DNA of 33,922 bases from Polyangiaceae bacterium (GCA_027013865.1 JALWFW010000201.1:1-33922); one strand, 5' to 3'. Numbered from the stretch's first letter, positions 7,901-15,859 are shown. Program-made: numbers and translations. The notes: generated by a model from the sequence alone, not told the origin.

Positions 7901-8979
7901 GGCATGGCAGCCATGCGCGTGGAGAAGTCGTGAACCACGCTGTCCGTCCCCTTCTCCATCACGGCTACACCAATGGTACGCAAGATGGTGGTCACCACCG
8001 GATAGTACCGCACCGGCAGTTCCTCCAGGAACGGAAACAGCAGCTCGAAGAGACGGGCAGCCTGCTCACCGTCCTCGGTGAAGGGTGTACGTCTAAGCTC
8101 GCGAGTGAGCCGGGTTAGGATGTCCTGGGAGAAGTGCTCCATTGGCGGAAGGGGGAACAGGGACAGGAATAGTTCGATGCGGTGAAGCAGGGACAGGTGA
8201 CGCGCTCCTGAGATCGTACGCAGCAGCTCCTTTGCCAGGTCGTCGTGATCCGGGAGCTGTGATATGGGATCCTCCTTTGCATCATAGCTACGGATCCTGT
8301 CCAGGAACGATACCAGTTCCGGAAGTATGTCCGCGAACTCCGAAACCAGAGCCGTCATCCTCTCAGAGGTCCACTCCCCGTATGAACGCCCGAGAGCCTC
8401 ACGCGCCGCGTGTTCGAGGACCTCCCTGATATGCGGGTCGGTCACCTTGAGCCAGGCCCGTTTGAGGTGACGCGACATGCGGTACGACAGCTGCAAGTCG
8501 GAGTGAAGCATCTGTGCCGTACGCTGCATGAAGTCCCTGACGAGATCAGCAGGCATGGAGCCCTCCAGGGACTCGTTCACCAGAAAACCGAGCAAGCTCG
8601 AGGTTATCTTCTCACGTACGGTAAGGGGCCAGTCGGTGCGGGAGGCTGCCTCCAGACCTATCCTGGCCAGGTACTCGAGATAGACAGCCGAGCCCTCCAT
8701 GCCGTGAAGTACCCACACGTCCTGAAGTACGATCTTCCGGTACAGGGACGATATGGCCCGTGGATCAGGATAAGGGTGATAGACCTCGTTCATGAGTTCT
8801 GCCACCCTCTCCTGGAGCCCGCGTCTGGATTCGAGGTACTTCAGGAATCTGCGGGCCTCGTCCGTGAGGCGTGGCCTTATGCGCTCGAGAAGAGGCAGGT
8901 TGGCGAGCCATGCGTCACTGGTCGTCCTTGCGTCACCGGTGTCCTCCGGCACTGCCGGGGGTATCTTATCGTCGTGCAT
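4912..8979 (-). CDS. PPDK-like phosphotransferase without PEP-binding barrel
   Basis: A 1355-aa cytoplasmic protein. The first 860 residues are mainly helical and match no family I recognise. From about residue 868 the sequence is that of the nucleotide-binding region of pyruvate phosphate dikinase: GNKGHNLWML (871-880), SVRSGSAISMPGAMTTFLN near 943, the segment WGTAVIVQSMVLGN, and the GTGVA/QGEDVVSG block. It ends with the swivelling phosphohistidine domain, GGITSHAAV, with catalytic His1287. The protein stops about 70 residues later, so the C-terminal PEP/pyruvate TIM barrel of true PPDK and PpsA is missing. Known relatives with this layout (rifampin phosphotransferase, glucan water dikinase) pass the beta-phosphate of ATP to another acceptor. 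The acceptor here is unknown. ATG at 8979 is chosen over a start at 9018 because GGAGGG lies 4 nt before it. The downstream 4729-4911 gap shows no relic of a barrel, so a recent frameshift is unlikely. Confidence 0.85.
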   Translation of the reverse strand: MHDDKIPPAVPEDTGDARTTSDAWLANLPLLERIRPRLTDEARRFLKYLESRRGLQERVAELMNEVYHPYPDPRAISSLYRKIVLQDVWVLHGMEGSAVYLEYLARIGLEAASRTDWPLTVREKITSSLLGFLVNESLEGSMPADLVRDFMQRTAQMLHSDLQLSYRMSRHLKRAWLKVTDPHIREVLEHAAREALGRSYGEWTSERMTALVSEFADILPELVSFLDRIRSYDAKEDPISQLPDHDDLAKELLRTISGARHLSLLHRIELFLSLFPLPPMEHFSQDILTRLTRELRRTPFTEDGEQAARLFELLFPFLEELPVRYYPVVTTILRTIGVAVMEKGTDSVVHDFSTRMAAMPFPGPHVEGITEDWQIRRHPAHLPMVRTYLEIIRVAPARATLLLAALHVNLRLHGVFISDTDLFQPDVSALLNADIAPVFKQVKQLCRLFPVFFKEIGAEGELRTCSTNIDEHFGRRDRLMHFFRKQIHIESNNTLIDFADRILETWADMDTTRLVEYLPEDVQEFLRQDPSYLESAHQAVDFLMQVTGSRSPAELMEQDHVELERLLKEAELDPRPAWLVRIRTLLVAKYDLAAEGARDALLTSRVLVRQDVETLFYLISTGRIKSAIHKALQLMDDLKEVILSPEKSVPEENIYRKRHIAAGIPSMYGTYWERKLDALGSMYRLENLVEALMNTVIQDMDFGYFTRRGLRTIKEVLDQFLEALKLDGIHIHDVLPYKYMLGALVEREGYSLHQYMNVFQMLSQRVAGIIERYFNEFHREAMTIILARHHDSEEQRSKTAERLLREIISDGFGVSQLDAFLGRILATLGDMRLKLDPVVGSRLLEYSPDAAIKSLEEVDDDFTVQNGVFLGNKGHNLWMLRKFGVNVPPAFIVTTEVYRHRQVMSAYPSVALGFRRNVWNHIAALEKVTDRMLGRVYEDRPPLLVSVRSGSAISMPGAMTTFLNIGLNDENVNDLAGLPNYGWTAWDCYRRMIQSWGMASGIERDEFDSIIAHMKKRLGVERKLELSPANMEALARQYRELLASHNVYIPDDPYEQVFEAVNMVFDSWDTSMAKAYRRQFDIAEDWGTAVIVQSMVLGNLNFDSGTGVAMTRTVGRDIELYGDYVMYSQGEDVVSGLVYPFPISEKERASRGGEHSLEKDFPGHYRKLQDIARLLILENDFPNQEIEFTFEDADPDNLYVLQTRTLVKGYKSVVPVFTFPPEPVAAGVPAGGGAYVGRIVLSREGIERLRQEGDPLILVRPDTVPDDVDMIFECGALLTARGGITSHAAVTAARIGRVAVVGCRDLVVDDSSGEIRFGKSVLREGDWLSIDGRTGFIYPGRLEVSTSGMAPDRAG

Positions 8980-9083
8980 CCGTCCCTCCGTGTGCTTCAC
9001 GCAGTGTAGAAAGAACACCAGGCAAAGGAAAGCTGATAGAAGATCACTTGAAACCCTTCCTGTATGCGGTTAATTTTGCCTCC
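8980..9083. other. Divergent intergenic region
   Basis: This 104-bp gap separates the divergent PPDK-like and asnB genes and must hold both promoters. No strong -35/-10 pair is evident on either strand; TTGAAA at 9048-9053 is the best -35 candidate for asnB. Confidence 0.5.
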
Positions 9084-11027
9084 ATGTGCGGAATAGCAGG
9101 ACTGTGGAGCCCCTCTGGGCGGGATGGACTGAGGGATGACGTATTCACCATGATCCAGACTCTCAGGCACAGGGGGCCTGACTACCAGGGCGTCACAGTA
9201 CTCGAAGACGGCCCTGCCTTTGGCCACGCCAGACTGGCCATCTTGGATCTGTCCCCCGAGGGGTTTCAGCCCATGACCAGTGCCGACGGACGCTGGACAG
9301 TGGTATTCAACGGCGAGATTTACAACTACCTCGACATCGCCCGGCAGGTGGAGTCAGAGCGCGGCGGGTTCACGTGGAGGGGACACTCCGACACAGAAGT
9401 ACTCGTCGAGGCCATGAGCCTGTGGGGATTCCGCAAAACAGTGGACACGGCTGCCGGGATGTTCGCCATCGCAGCCTGGGACTCTGCAAAAAACAGGCTC
9501 TATCTGGCACGTGACCGGGGTGGGGAAAAACCCCTGTACTACGGCACCCTCTCCGATGGTTGCTTCGTGTTCGCATCAGAACTCAAAGCCATCGCGGCCA
9601 TAGGCAATCTTCATATAAGTACCGAAAATATTTCAACTTTTTTGAGATATGGATATCTACCATCCACCGATACCATCTACCGGGACATACACAGACTGGC
9701 CCCGGGCACATTCATGGAAGTCGAACTGTCCGGTACACGCTTTCAGGGCAGGCAGCACACGTACTTCGACCGCATCCAGACGGCCCTGGCATGGCAGGAT
9801 GCCGAGGTGACGAGCTCCACCAGGGACATCGTGGACACCCTCGAGGAACTTCTGCTGGACAGTGTAGGCCGCATGCTCATGAGTGACGTTCCCCTGGGAG
9901 CCTTCTTGTCCGGTGGCATCGATTCATCCATAGTCGTGGCCCTGATGAAGAGGCTCACGGATGAGGTGCATACCTTCACGATAGGCTTCAGTGAAAAGCG
10001 TTACGACGAGGCCCCGTATGCCGCGGACGTGGCCCGATACCTCGGCACGGTGCATCACGAGCATTACGTGTCCCATGACGACGTCATATCGCTCGTTCCA
10101 CAGCTACCCCATATATACGACGAGCCTTTTGCCGACACTTCCGCTATTCCCACTTTGCTACTGTCCCGCTTCACGCGCCAGCACGTGACCGTGGCACTCT
10201 CGGGTGACGGAGGTGACGAGCTTTTCGGAGGATACCGCCGGTATCTGGATTACCCCCGGAAGGTACGGCTCATAAAACGTATCCCTGCTCCGGTGCGCAA
10301 AACTCTGGGCAACCTTCTGGGAGCCCTGAAACCCCATCAGTGGAACGGACTTTACCAAGCAGTCTCAGCCGTACTGCCGCGACGCCATGCCTCCCGCAAA
10401 CCCGGATTCCGTATCGTACGAACTGCCGACCTGCTCAAATCCGACGATCCTGCCAGAGCGATGGCCGCACACAGCATGAGCCTGTGGGACTCCCTCGGAA
10501 ATCCGTCCGAAGAGGAAGACAGGATATACGCTACATACGGTGATATGCTGCCCCTCGACCTCATGATCTGGGACTGGCTGTACTACCTGCCCGAAGAAAT
10601 ATTCGTCAAGGTGGACAGAGCCTCCATGTCAGTCAGCCTGGAGACCAGAACCCCGTTCCTATATCCCGACGTGATAAGATACGCATTCTCCATACCTCCG
10701 GAGATCAAACTTCGGCACTCCACCAACAAGTTCCTGCTGCGCCAGCTGGCGTACAGACTCGTTCCCCGCAGGCTTCTCGAAAGGCCCAAGAAGGGTTTCG
10801 GGGCTCCCGTGGGGCTGTGGATGCGTACGTCCCTCAAGGACTGGATGACGGATCTCATGGATTCCGAATCCACACAGACAATAGTCCGCTATCTCTCGGA
10901 AAAGGAAGGAACGGATGTACACAGCATGTTCAGTGAACATCTAGAAGAGAGATACAACCACACCACCACACTGTGGCGTCTCGCCACCCTGATTTCCTGG
11001 TTTGACGTATGGAAACCGTCCCTGTAA
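9084..11027 (+). CDS. asnB: Asparagine synthetase (glutamine-hydrolysing)
   Basis: A 647-aa AsnB-type amidotransferase, the usual length. The N-terminal class II glutaminase domain begins MCGIAG, with Cys2 as nucleophile after Met removal, and shows RHRGPD (28-33) and NGEIYN (76-81). The synthetase domain has the PP-loop SGGIDSS (276-282) and ends with SLETRTPFL and ERPKKGFGAPVG. It makes asparagine from aspartate, ATP and glutamine. Paralogues inside polysaccharide clusters instead amidate sugar uronates, which the neighbours (a glycosyltransferase 10 bp downstream and a flippase) make plausible here. The frame is open further upstream, but only the ATG at 9084 places Cys at position 2. No clear Shine-Dalgarno precedes it, which is unusual in this window. 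The gene is divergent from the PPDK-like gene. Confidence 0.92.
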   Translation: MCGIAGLWSPSGRDGLRDDVFTMIQTLRHRGPDYQGVTVLEDGPAFGHARLAILDLSPEGFQPMTSADGRWTVVFNGEIYNYLDIARQVESERGGFTWRGHSDTEVLVEAMSLWGFRKTVDTAAGMFAIAAWDSAKNRLYLARDRGGEKPLYYGTLSDGCFVFASELKAIAAIGNLHISTENISTFLRYGYLPSTDTIYRDIHRLAPGTFMEVELSGTRFQGRQHTYFDRIQTALAWQDAEVTSSTRDIVDTLEELLLDSVGRMLMSDVPLGAFLSGGIDSSIVVALMKRLTDEVHTFTIGFSEKRYDEAPYAADVARYLGTVHHEHYVSHDDVISLVPQLPHIYDEPFADTSAIPTLLLSRFTRQHVTVALSGDGGDELFGGYRRYLDYPRKVRLIKRIPAPVRKTLGNLLGALKPHQWNGLYQAVSAVLPRRHASRKPGFRIVRTADLLKSDDPARAMAAHSMSLWDSLGNPSEEEDRIYATYGDMLPLDLMIWDWLYYLPEEIFVKVDRASMSVSLETRTPFLYPDVIRYAFSIPPEIKLRHSTNKFLLRQLAYRLVPRRLLERPKKGFGAPVGLWMRTSLKDWMTDLMDSESTQTIVRYLSEKEGTDVHSMFSEHLEERYNHTTTLWRLATLISWFDVWKPSL

Positions 11028-11037
11028 AGGCAGTACG

Positions 11038-12207
11038 ATGCGTATCCTTTATCTGAATTACAATCCCATTCCGTGTGAACAGGCCAACATAGTACACAAG
11101 ATGAAGATGTGTGAAGCTCTGGCACAGGAGGGCCATGAAGTCTACCTGATGCGTCCTGTTCCCCCAGATTCTGTCATGGACCACGAGGAGATATTCCGGC
11201 TGTACGGTGTAAAGCCCGTCTTCACGCTCGTGGACGTCCCCTACGTGATCTTCTCGGAAACATATCTGCCCAGGACCATACTGCTCAAGCAGGTCATGAG
11301 CCTGGTCAAACGCTTCTCACCGGACCTGGTGTATGACCGCGTGTCTTGGTTTGGGCTCTCCGCCCTGTCTTCCGTCGTCACGAAAGTGCCGATGATACTG
11401 GAATTTCATTCATACCGCAACTTCATGGATGGAGGGCCCCTCAAAGGTAGCATAAAGCGCTGGTGGACCCGTATATGGCTGCACTCTCCGCACATACGCC
11501 GTCTCGTATTCATCACAAGACAGCTCGCCGACCATTTCATGAGCCATTTCCCGGAGGCCTCGGCTATCGACAGCGTCATAGCCCAAGACGGTGCCTCACT
11601 GCCTCCGGATCCCCTGCCTCCCATGAAACGTCCATGGCCCGGACGCAAAGGGGCTCTTCAGGTGGGTTATGCCGGATCACTGTATCCTGGCAAGGGTATG
11701 GAGAACATCGTACTCATGGCCGAAAACCTTCCGCAAATGGATTTTCATGTGGCAGGAGGCCCCCAGGACCTCGTAGAAGAGTGGAGATCGAGAAACATAC
11801 CGAAAAATCTCCATTTACACGGAATGTATCCACCTGCCATGGTGCCCTCTTTTCTAGACATGTGTGACGTACTGGTGGCTCCGTATTCCAGGAGAGTGAC
11901 GGTACGCGGGCTTCAGGGAGGAAAGTCCGATATTGCCGATGTCATGTCTCCCCTCAAGATATTCGAATACATGGCAGCCCGAAAACCCCTCGTGGCCTCT
12001 GCTCTACCCGTGATAGAGGAAGTCCTGAACAGCGATATGGCATACCTGGCAGATCCTGAGGACACGCGTCAGTGGGTGAATCTGCTAGAGCACATAGAAC
12101 AGAACCGTGAGGAAGCCTTCCAAAAGGCCAAAAAGGCTCGGGCTGTCCTTGAACAACGGTATACCTGGAGACAGCGGGCAAGACTCATACTGTCAGGCAT
12201 TCAGTAA
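11038..12207 (+). CDS. Glycosyltransferase family 4 protein
   Basis: A 389-aa GT-B fold transferase of the GT4 family, which moves a sugar from a nucleotide-sugar donor to a lipid-linked or growing glycan. The N-terminal domain starts MRILYLNYNPIP and includes an acceptor-side helix (HKMKMCEALAQEGHEVYLM). The C-terminal donor domain shows VGYAGSLYPGKGMENIV and SPLKIFEYMAARKPLVAS followed by PVIEEVL, the E-x7-E-type nucleotide-sugar site. There is no signal peptide; it probably acts at the inner face of the membrane. It lies 10 bp after asnB and is probably co-transcribed with it. The ATG at 11038 has only a weak ribosome site (AAAGG). Donor and acceptor cannot be read from sequence. Confidence 0.88.
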   Translation: MRILYLNYNPIPCEQANIVHKMKMCEALAQEGHEVYLMRPVPPDSVMDHEEIFRLYGVKPVFTLVDVPYVIFSETYLPRTILLKQVMSLVKRFSPDLVYDRVSWFGLSALSSVVTKVPMILEFHSYRNFMDGGPLKGSIKRWWTRIWLHSPHIRRLVFITRQLADHFMSHFPEASAIDSVIAQDGASLPPDPLPPMKRPWPGRKGALQVGYAGSLYPGKGMENIVLMAENLPQMDFHVAGGPQDLVEEWRSRNIPKNLHLHGMYPPAMVPSFLDMCDVLVAPYSRRVTVRGLQGGKSDIADVMSPLKIFEYMAARKPLVASALPVIEEVLNSDMAYLADPEDTRQWVNLLEHIEQNREEAFQKAKKARAVLEQRYTWRQRARLILSGIQ

Positions 12208-12217
12208 AGGCAGTGGT

Positions 12218-13528
12218 TCATGAAACCCTCTGCAGCCTGTTCTCCCTTCGGTACATATGAACCAGCAGTGCAGTACCGATGATCACGAAAAACCACTGGT
12301 AAAGCACATACGCTCCCACCGCGCCATCCAACCTGAATCCTGATACTGCGACTGCGAGGGACACGAGGTAAAACACCGATCCGGCAAGGTTGGTGAGTGT
12401 GAGGGCACCAACCCACTGACGGGCAAGAAATACGTTAGACACGAATATGGCGGCTATCATTGGAGGAAGGGTGGCCAGCTGCACCACGAACAGGTACCCG
12501 GATATCTCCATGAACCCACTGCCGGCCACCAGACGCACGAGCAGGTCCGAAAATCCGTAGAGAAAGGCCAGTGTAACGAGATCAAGGAGCATGAACCACT
12601 TAATCACCCTGAAAACCAGTGTCTTGAATCCCTGCCAGTCGGAATCCTTGATGAGTGAGGCTATCCGGGGCTGCGTGGCTATGCGGCCTGCATCGTGGGG
12701 CACGGTCACCAGATTGAACAGTCTGATGAACATGTCATACAGACCTATCTCGTGATCGGTGAGGAAATAACCCAGAAGTGGTCTCACCAGTTCCCTCGAA
12801 AGGAGTCTCATGGTGGTGCTGATGTTTATCATGAACACCATGCGGAAGACATGCCTGTATGTATGACTGTTACTATCTCTGTGCAGAATGCGGATACCAT
12901 TTCTGCCAAGCACCACCAGGGAGGCGCCGAACTTACCCAGATTCATGGATACCTGCCCGACCATGTAAGCCATGACGAACCACGCCATCCCTCTGTCCAG
13001 CAAGAACCCTACGCCAATCAGAATGACCTTGAAAGCCGACCCGGCAAGCGTCACCCCGGCTTCAAGACTGTAGTGATTGAATCCCCTCAGGATACCTATG
13101 CTGATTCCATTCAAATCGGTGATTATCGTAAGGGAATACAAAAAAAGGAGCGTCTGCGCGCTCCGAATGCTTGGAGGAAGCAGGCCGGGAACGAAGAAAA
13201 ATATGACATTGGCTACCACGAAGCCCAAAAGTGCCATGAGGATATCTAGCACCAGCACCTTCTTGAGCAGTGAATGAACCTGATCAGCGCTGTCCTGCTG
13301 TGGAATCATGCTCACGAGAATCTGCCATGACCCGTTGTTGAACAGCGTGTTTATGAAGGTGTTCACCCCCATGATGAGCACCAGGTAGCCCATTCCTGAA
13401 GGCCCCAGTGTCCTGGCCACCATCATGGTGCCGATGAGATTTATCACCTTCATGCCCATGTTACCGGACAGGTAATACAATATGTTGCTCAGAATCCCTC
13501 TGGAACGGAGTGGCCTTGGCAGATACAT
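12218..13528 (-). CDS. Polysaccharide flippase (Wzx/MOP superfamily)
   Basis: A 436-aa integral membrane protein with about 12 predicted hydrophobic segments. The N-terminal part (NILYYLSGNMGMKVINLIG, then MMVARTLGPSGMGYLVLIMG) is typical of Wzx-type oligosaccharide flippases of the MOP exporter superfamily, which move lipid-linked glycan units across the inner membrane. It converges with the GT4 gene, ending only 10 bp from it. With asnB and the glycosyltransferase it forms a small surface-glycan set. No polymerase or initiating transferase is in view, so the set is incomplete or works with another locus. The start is not supported by a strong ribosome site: the ATG at 13528 is preceded only by an AT-rich stretch. 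Confidence 0.85.
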   Translation of the reverse strand: MYLPRPLRSRGILSNILYYLSGNMGMKVINLIGTMMVARTLGPSGMGYLVLIMGVNTFINTLFNNGSWQILVSMIPQQDSADQVHSLLKKVLVLDILMALLGFVVANVIFFFVPGLLPPSIRSAQTLLFLYSLTIITDLNGISIGILRGFNHYSLEAGVTLAGSAFKVILIGVGFLLDRGMAWFVMAYMVGQVSMNLGKFGASLVVLGRNGIRILHRDSNSHTYRHVFRMVFMINISTTMRLLSRELVRPLLGYFLTDHEIGLYDMFIRLFNLVTVPHDAGRIATQPRIASLIKDSDWQGFKTLVFRVIKWFMLLDLVTLAFLYGFSDLLVRLVAGSGFMEISGYLFVVQLATLPPMIAAIFVSNVFLARQWVGALTLTNLAGSVFYLVSLAVAVSGFRLDGAVGAYVLYQWFFVIIGTALLVHMYRRENRLQRVS

Positions 13529-13553
13529 TGAAGCAAGTGATAAAAAGTCTAAT

Positions 13554-13571
13554 GATTACATATAGTTACAG
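13554..13571 (+). repeat. Recurrent 18-bp motif (GATTACATATAGTTACAG)
   Basis: Overlaps the stop codon of the ygeW gene (TAA, - strand, 13566-13568), with orientation opposite to that gene. Confidence 0.5.
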
Positions 13572-14750
13572 ATAATAACGACCGTATTCCGGGGATGCCA
13601 GTGTCTCATAGACATCAAGGGGATCCGCGAAGCGGGTCATCAGAATCATGGCAGCTATGACATAAGGTTTGTACGAGGCCTCCTCGTAGGTGCGCAGACG
13701 GTATTTTTCGAATACGCCCTTCGAAACCTCGCCGTGCTCACAAGATACGCCGGAGATGTCGGCTGGCAGGCAGTGCATGTAAAGAGCCTCGCCATCACGG
13801 GTGAGCTCCATCATCTTCTCGTTGGCCTCCCAATCCATGTGCTTTGCATTCTCCTCAAGGGCGGCCTTCTCGAGCTCTTCATAGGTGCCTCCCTGCTGGA
13901 ATATCCTGACGCGCTCCTCCATGACCCACATGGGTGCCCAGCTCTTGGGATAGACCACGTCCGCATCCCGGAAGGCCTCCTCCATGGAGCCCACCACCTC
14001 GAACGATCCGCCCGACTCGGAGGCCCCACGACGTGCCACTTCCGTGACCTCTGGCAGAAGGTCGTACCCCTCGGGATGTGCCAGCACCAGGTCCACTCCG
14101 AACCTGGGAAGCAGGCCCACGATACCCTGGGCAACGGACAAGGGCTTACCGTAACTGGGGGAATAGGCCCATGTCATGGCAATGCGTTTGCCCCGCAGGT
14201 TCTCAATGCCACCAAAATAACTGATCAAATGTGCCAGATCACTCATGGACTGGGTGGGATGGTCCAGATCGCACTGCAGGTTTATGATGGAAGGACGACG
14301 GGGCAGGATGCCATGCTCGAAACTCTCGGTGAGGGCAGCGCCGAACTCTTCCTGATACTTATGACCCAGTCCGAGATAGATGTCGTCACGGATGCCCACG
14401 ACCTCGGCCAGGAATGAAAGCATCACCGCTGTCTCGCGCACGGTCTCACCGTGAGCTATCTGGGACTTGGACTCATCGAAGTCCGTGGGTTCCAGACCAA
14501 GTAGGTTGGCTGCACTGGCAAAGGAGAAACGGGTACGCGTCGAATGATCCCTGAAATTGGATATCGCAAGACCGCTGGTGAATGCCGTGAGATCGTGGCC
14601 CTTGCGGTGGAGCTCCCTGAGCTGGGTGGCCAGGAACACCACTGCCTCGAGAACGTCGCGGTCCTGCTCCCATGTACGCAGGAAATCCCTGAGATAAAGC
14701 GGGTTGCCTTTATCTGAAACCTTCTTGAGAGATTCAAAAAGCCTATCCAT
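13566..14750 (-). CDS. ygeW: Knotted carbamoyltransferase YgeW
   Basis: A 394-aa member of the aspartate/ornithine transcarbamoylase superfamily. Long segments are nearly identical to what I recall of E. coli YgeW: ISNFRDHSTRTRFSFAS (carbamoyl phosphate loop STRTR, residues 70-74), KSQIAHGETVRETA, NLQCDLDHPTQSM, IAMTWAYSPSYGKPLS, and ALYMHCLPADISGVSCE. The subfamily is knotted and its natural substrate is not settled. In E. coli the gene sits among purine-degradation genes; here it stands alone next to lipoprotein genes. The frame is open to 14798, but ATG at 14750 has GGAGGT (14760-14755) 4 nt upstream. That Shine-Dalgarno can pair with ACCTCC 13 nt further upstream (see findings). Confidence 0.93.
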   Translation of the reverse strand: MDRLFESLKKVSDKGNPLYLRDFLRTWEQDRDVLEAVVFLATQLRELHRKGHDLTAFTSGLAISNFRDHSTRTRFSFASAANLLGLEPTDFDESKSQIAHGETVRETAVMLSFLAEVVGIRDDIYLGLGHKYQEEFGAALTESFEHGILPRRPSIINLQCDLDHPTQSMSDLAHLISYFGGIENLRGKRIAMTWAYSPSYGKPLSVAQGIVGLLPRFGVDLVLAHPEGYDLLPEVTEVARRGASESGGSFEVVGSMEEAFRDADVVYPKSWAPMWVMEERVRIFQQGGTYEELEKAALEENAKHMDWEANEKMMELTRDGEALYMHCLPADISGVSCEHGEVSKGVFEKYRLRTYEEASYKPYVIAAMILMTRFADPLDVYETLASPEYGRYYL

Positions 14751-14754
14751 TGCT

Positions 14755-14773
14755 ACCTCCAAAGGGGGGAGGT
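14755..14773 (-). promoter_or_regulatory. Shine-Dalgarno-sequestering inverted repeat upstream of ygeW
   Basis: On the - strand ACCTCC (14773-14768) and GGAGGT (14760-14755) are perfectly complementary across a 7-nt loop CCCCTTT. The second arm is the ribosome binding site of ygeW. A TATAAC at 14777-14772 could be a -10; if so, transcripts from it would start inside the loop and lack the first arm, and only longer transcripts could fold this way. Confidence 0.45.
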
Positions 14774-14837
14774 TATACCCCTGAAGAACTCTTTTCAAGA
14801 TTTGATATCAAGAGGAAGACGAGCAAAAAACAGCAAT

Positions 14838-14855
14838 CATATCAATTAGTTACAT
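14838..14855 (+). repeat. Recurrent 18-bp motif (CATATCAATTAGTTACAT)
   Basis: Lies 4 bp beyond the stop codon of the EF-hand lipoprotein gene, opposite in orientation to it. Confidence 0.55.
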
Positions 14856-14859
14856 TAAA

Positions 14860-15780
14860 TCACTCAGGATTCACAGGTGTGCGCTCAGGACAGCCTCCAT
14901 CACCCTGGAAGTGGGGAAGTGTCCTGGCGGCCCACTTCACGTAATCGAGCATGCTCGTGGCATCGGGCACTGTGGAAAGGTCGTATACCTGGGGATCGAG
15001 AACGGTTATGGGCACCTGGCTGAGCTCGTCCATGGTGACCACGCCGTCGTGGTTGAGGTCGCAGTTCACGAGATGCTGCGCACGGCGCTCTATGTTCTCA
15101 TGCCTGAAGGCCGTGAAGAACCAGTGATCCCCGTGTATTGTGAGTTTCACCTGACCAGTGCTGCCACTGGGGACCACGATTCCAGGCTCCCCACTACCCG
15201 GAGCGCAGCCACCTGCTACGACGCCCCACGGAATGTCCCAGTCCAGAACTACCTCGTGCTCAGGAAGGCAGTTGTCCGTGGCATCGGTGGTGGGATCGCA
15301 CACTACGCCGCTGGGATTGGTGAGCTTCATCCTCACCGACACGGCTATATTCCCGTTGACCATCCTGTCAAAATCCTCCTGGGACGCGTCACCCAGCTTC
15401 TGGGAGGAGCCGTCTGCAGGCAATATTCCGTAACTCACCTGATCCCAGTTACCGGCCTCGATACCGTCTATGGTGCCTATCAAGAGGCCGCCCTGCGGGG
15501 CATTCTTCAGATCCACGATATACCTTGCAGGCAATTTGAATCTGTCACTGGAGTCACTGCGGGCCACGATTATGTCGCCTATGTTGATCATGAACCGTTC
15601 ATATTCCACGGTCCAGCCGTCGCGCATGTCCTCCTCGCCGTCACCTGGCTGAATCCCGCTGGTGATTGTCCATTCCGGCTGCACGAAAAATTGTATGGAA
15701 CCCGTTTTACTGCCGTCGTCACAGCCAAGCGTCACAAGCCCGGCCAGTACTGCCATGATGAGTACCGTAAACTTTTTCAT
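14860..15780 (-). CDS. Lipoprotein with EF-hand loop, TonB receptor cluster
   Basis: A 306-aa exported protein with signal peptide MKKFTVLIMAVLAGLVTLGC (lipidated Cys20). The middle (DGWTVEYERFMINIGDI, then GTIDGIEAGNWDQVSYGI) resembles the neighbouring lipoprotein, so the two appear paralogous. Near the C-terminus come a His-rich patch (HGDHWFFTAFRHENIERR) and a canonical EF-hand calcium loop, DLNHDGVVTMDE. No catalytic motif is visible. It is the last gene of the receptor operon, 79 bp after the previous one. ATG at 15780 follows GGAGGT by 5-6 nt. By context it may be a surface or periplasmic binding protein for the receptor's ligand; the His patch hints at a metal, but this is inference. 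I recognise no named family. Confidence 0.75.
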   Translation of the reverse strand: MKKFTVLIMAVLAGLVTLGCDDGSKTGSIQFFVQPEWTITSGIQPGDGEEDMRDGWTVEYERFMINIGDIIVARSDSSDRFKLPARYIVDLKNAPQGGLLIGTIDGIEAGNWDQVSYGILPADGSSQKLGDASQEDFDRMVNGNIAVSVRMKLTNPSGVVCDPTTDATDNCLPEHEVVLDWDIPWGVVAGGCAPGSGEPGIVVPSGSTGQVKLTIHGDHWFFTAFRHENIERRAQHLVNCDLNHDGVVTMDELSQVPITVLDPQVYDLSTVPDATSMLDYVKWAARTLPHFQGDGGCPERTPVNPE

Positions 15781-15796
15781 CGTATACCTCCAAGCA

Positions 15797-15821
15797 TTCT
15801 CATGAACTCGTACCATGAGAA
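15797..15821 (-). promoter_or_regulatory. Perfect 8-bp inverted repeat between lipoprotein genes
   Basis: TTCTCATG (15797-15804) and CATGAGAA (15814-15821) flank a 9-nt loop. It lies in the 79-bp gap just upstream of the ribosome site of the EF-hand lipoprotein. No U-run follows, so it is not a normal terminator; an mRNA processing or stability hairpin or an operator is possible. Confidence 0.5.
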
Positions 15822-15859
15822 GGTGATATCGTCCGTTACTGTTATCGTGTCTCTCCTCT

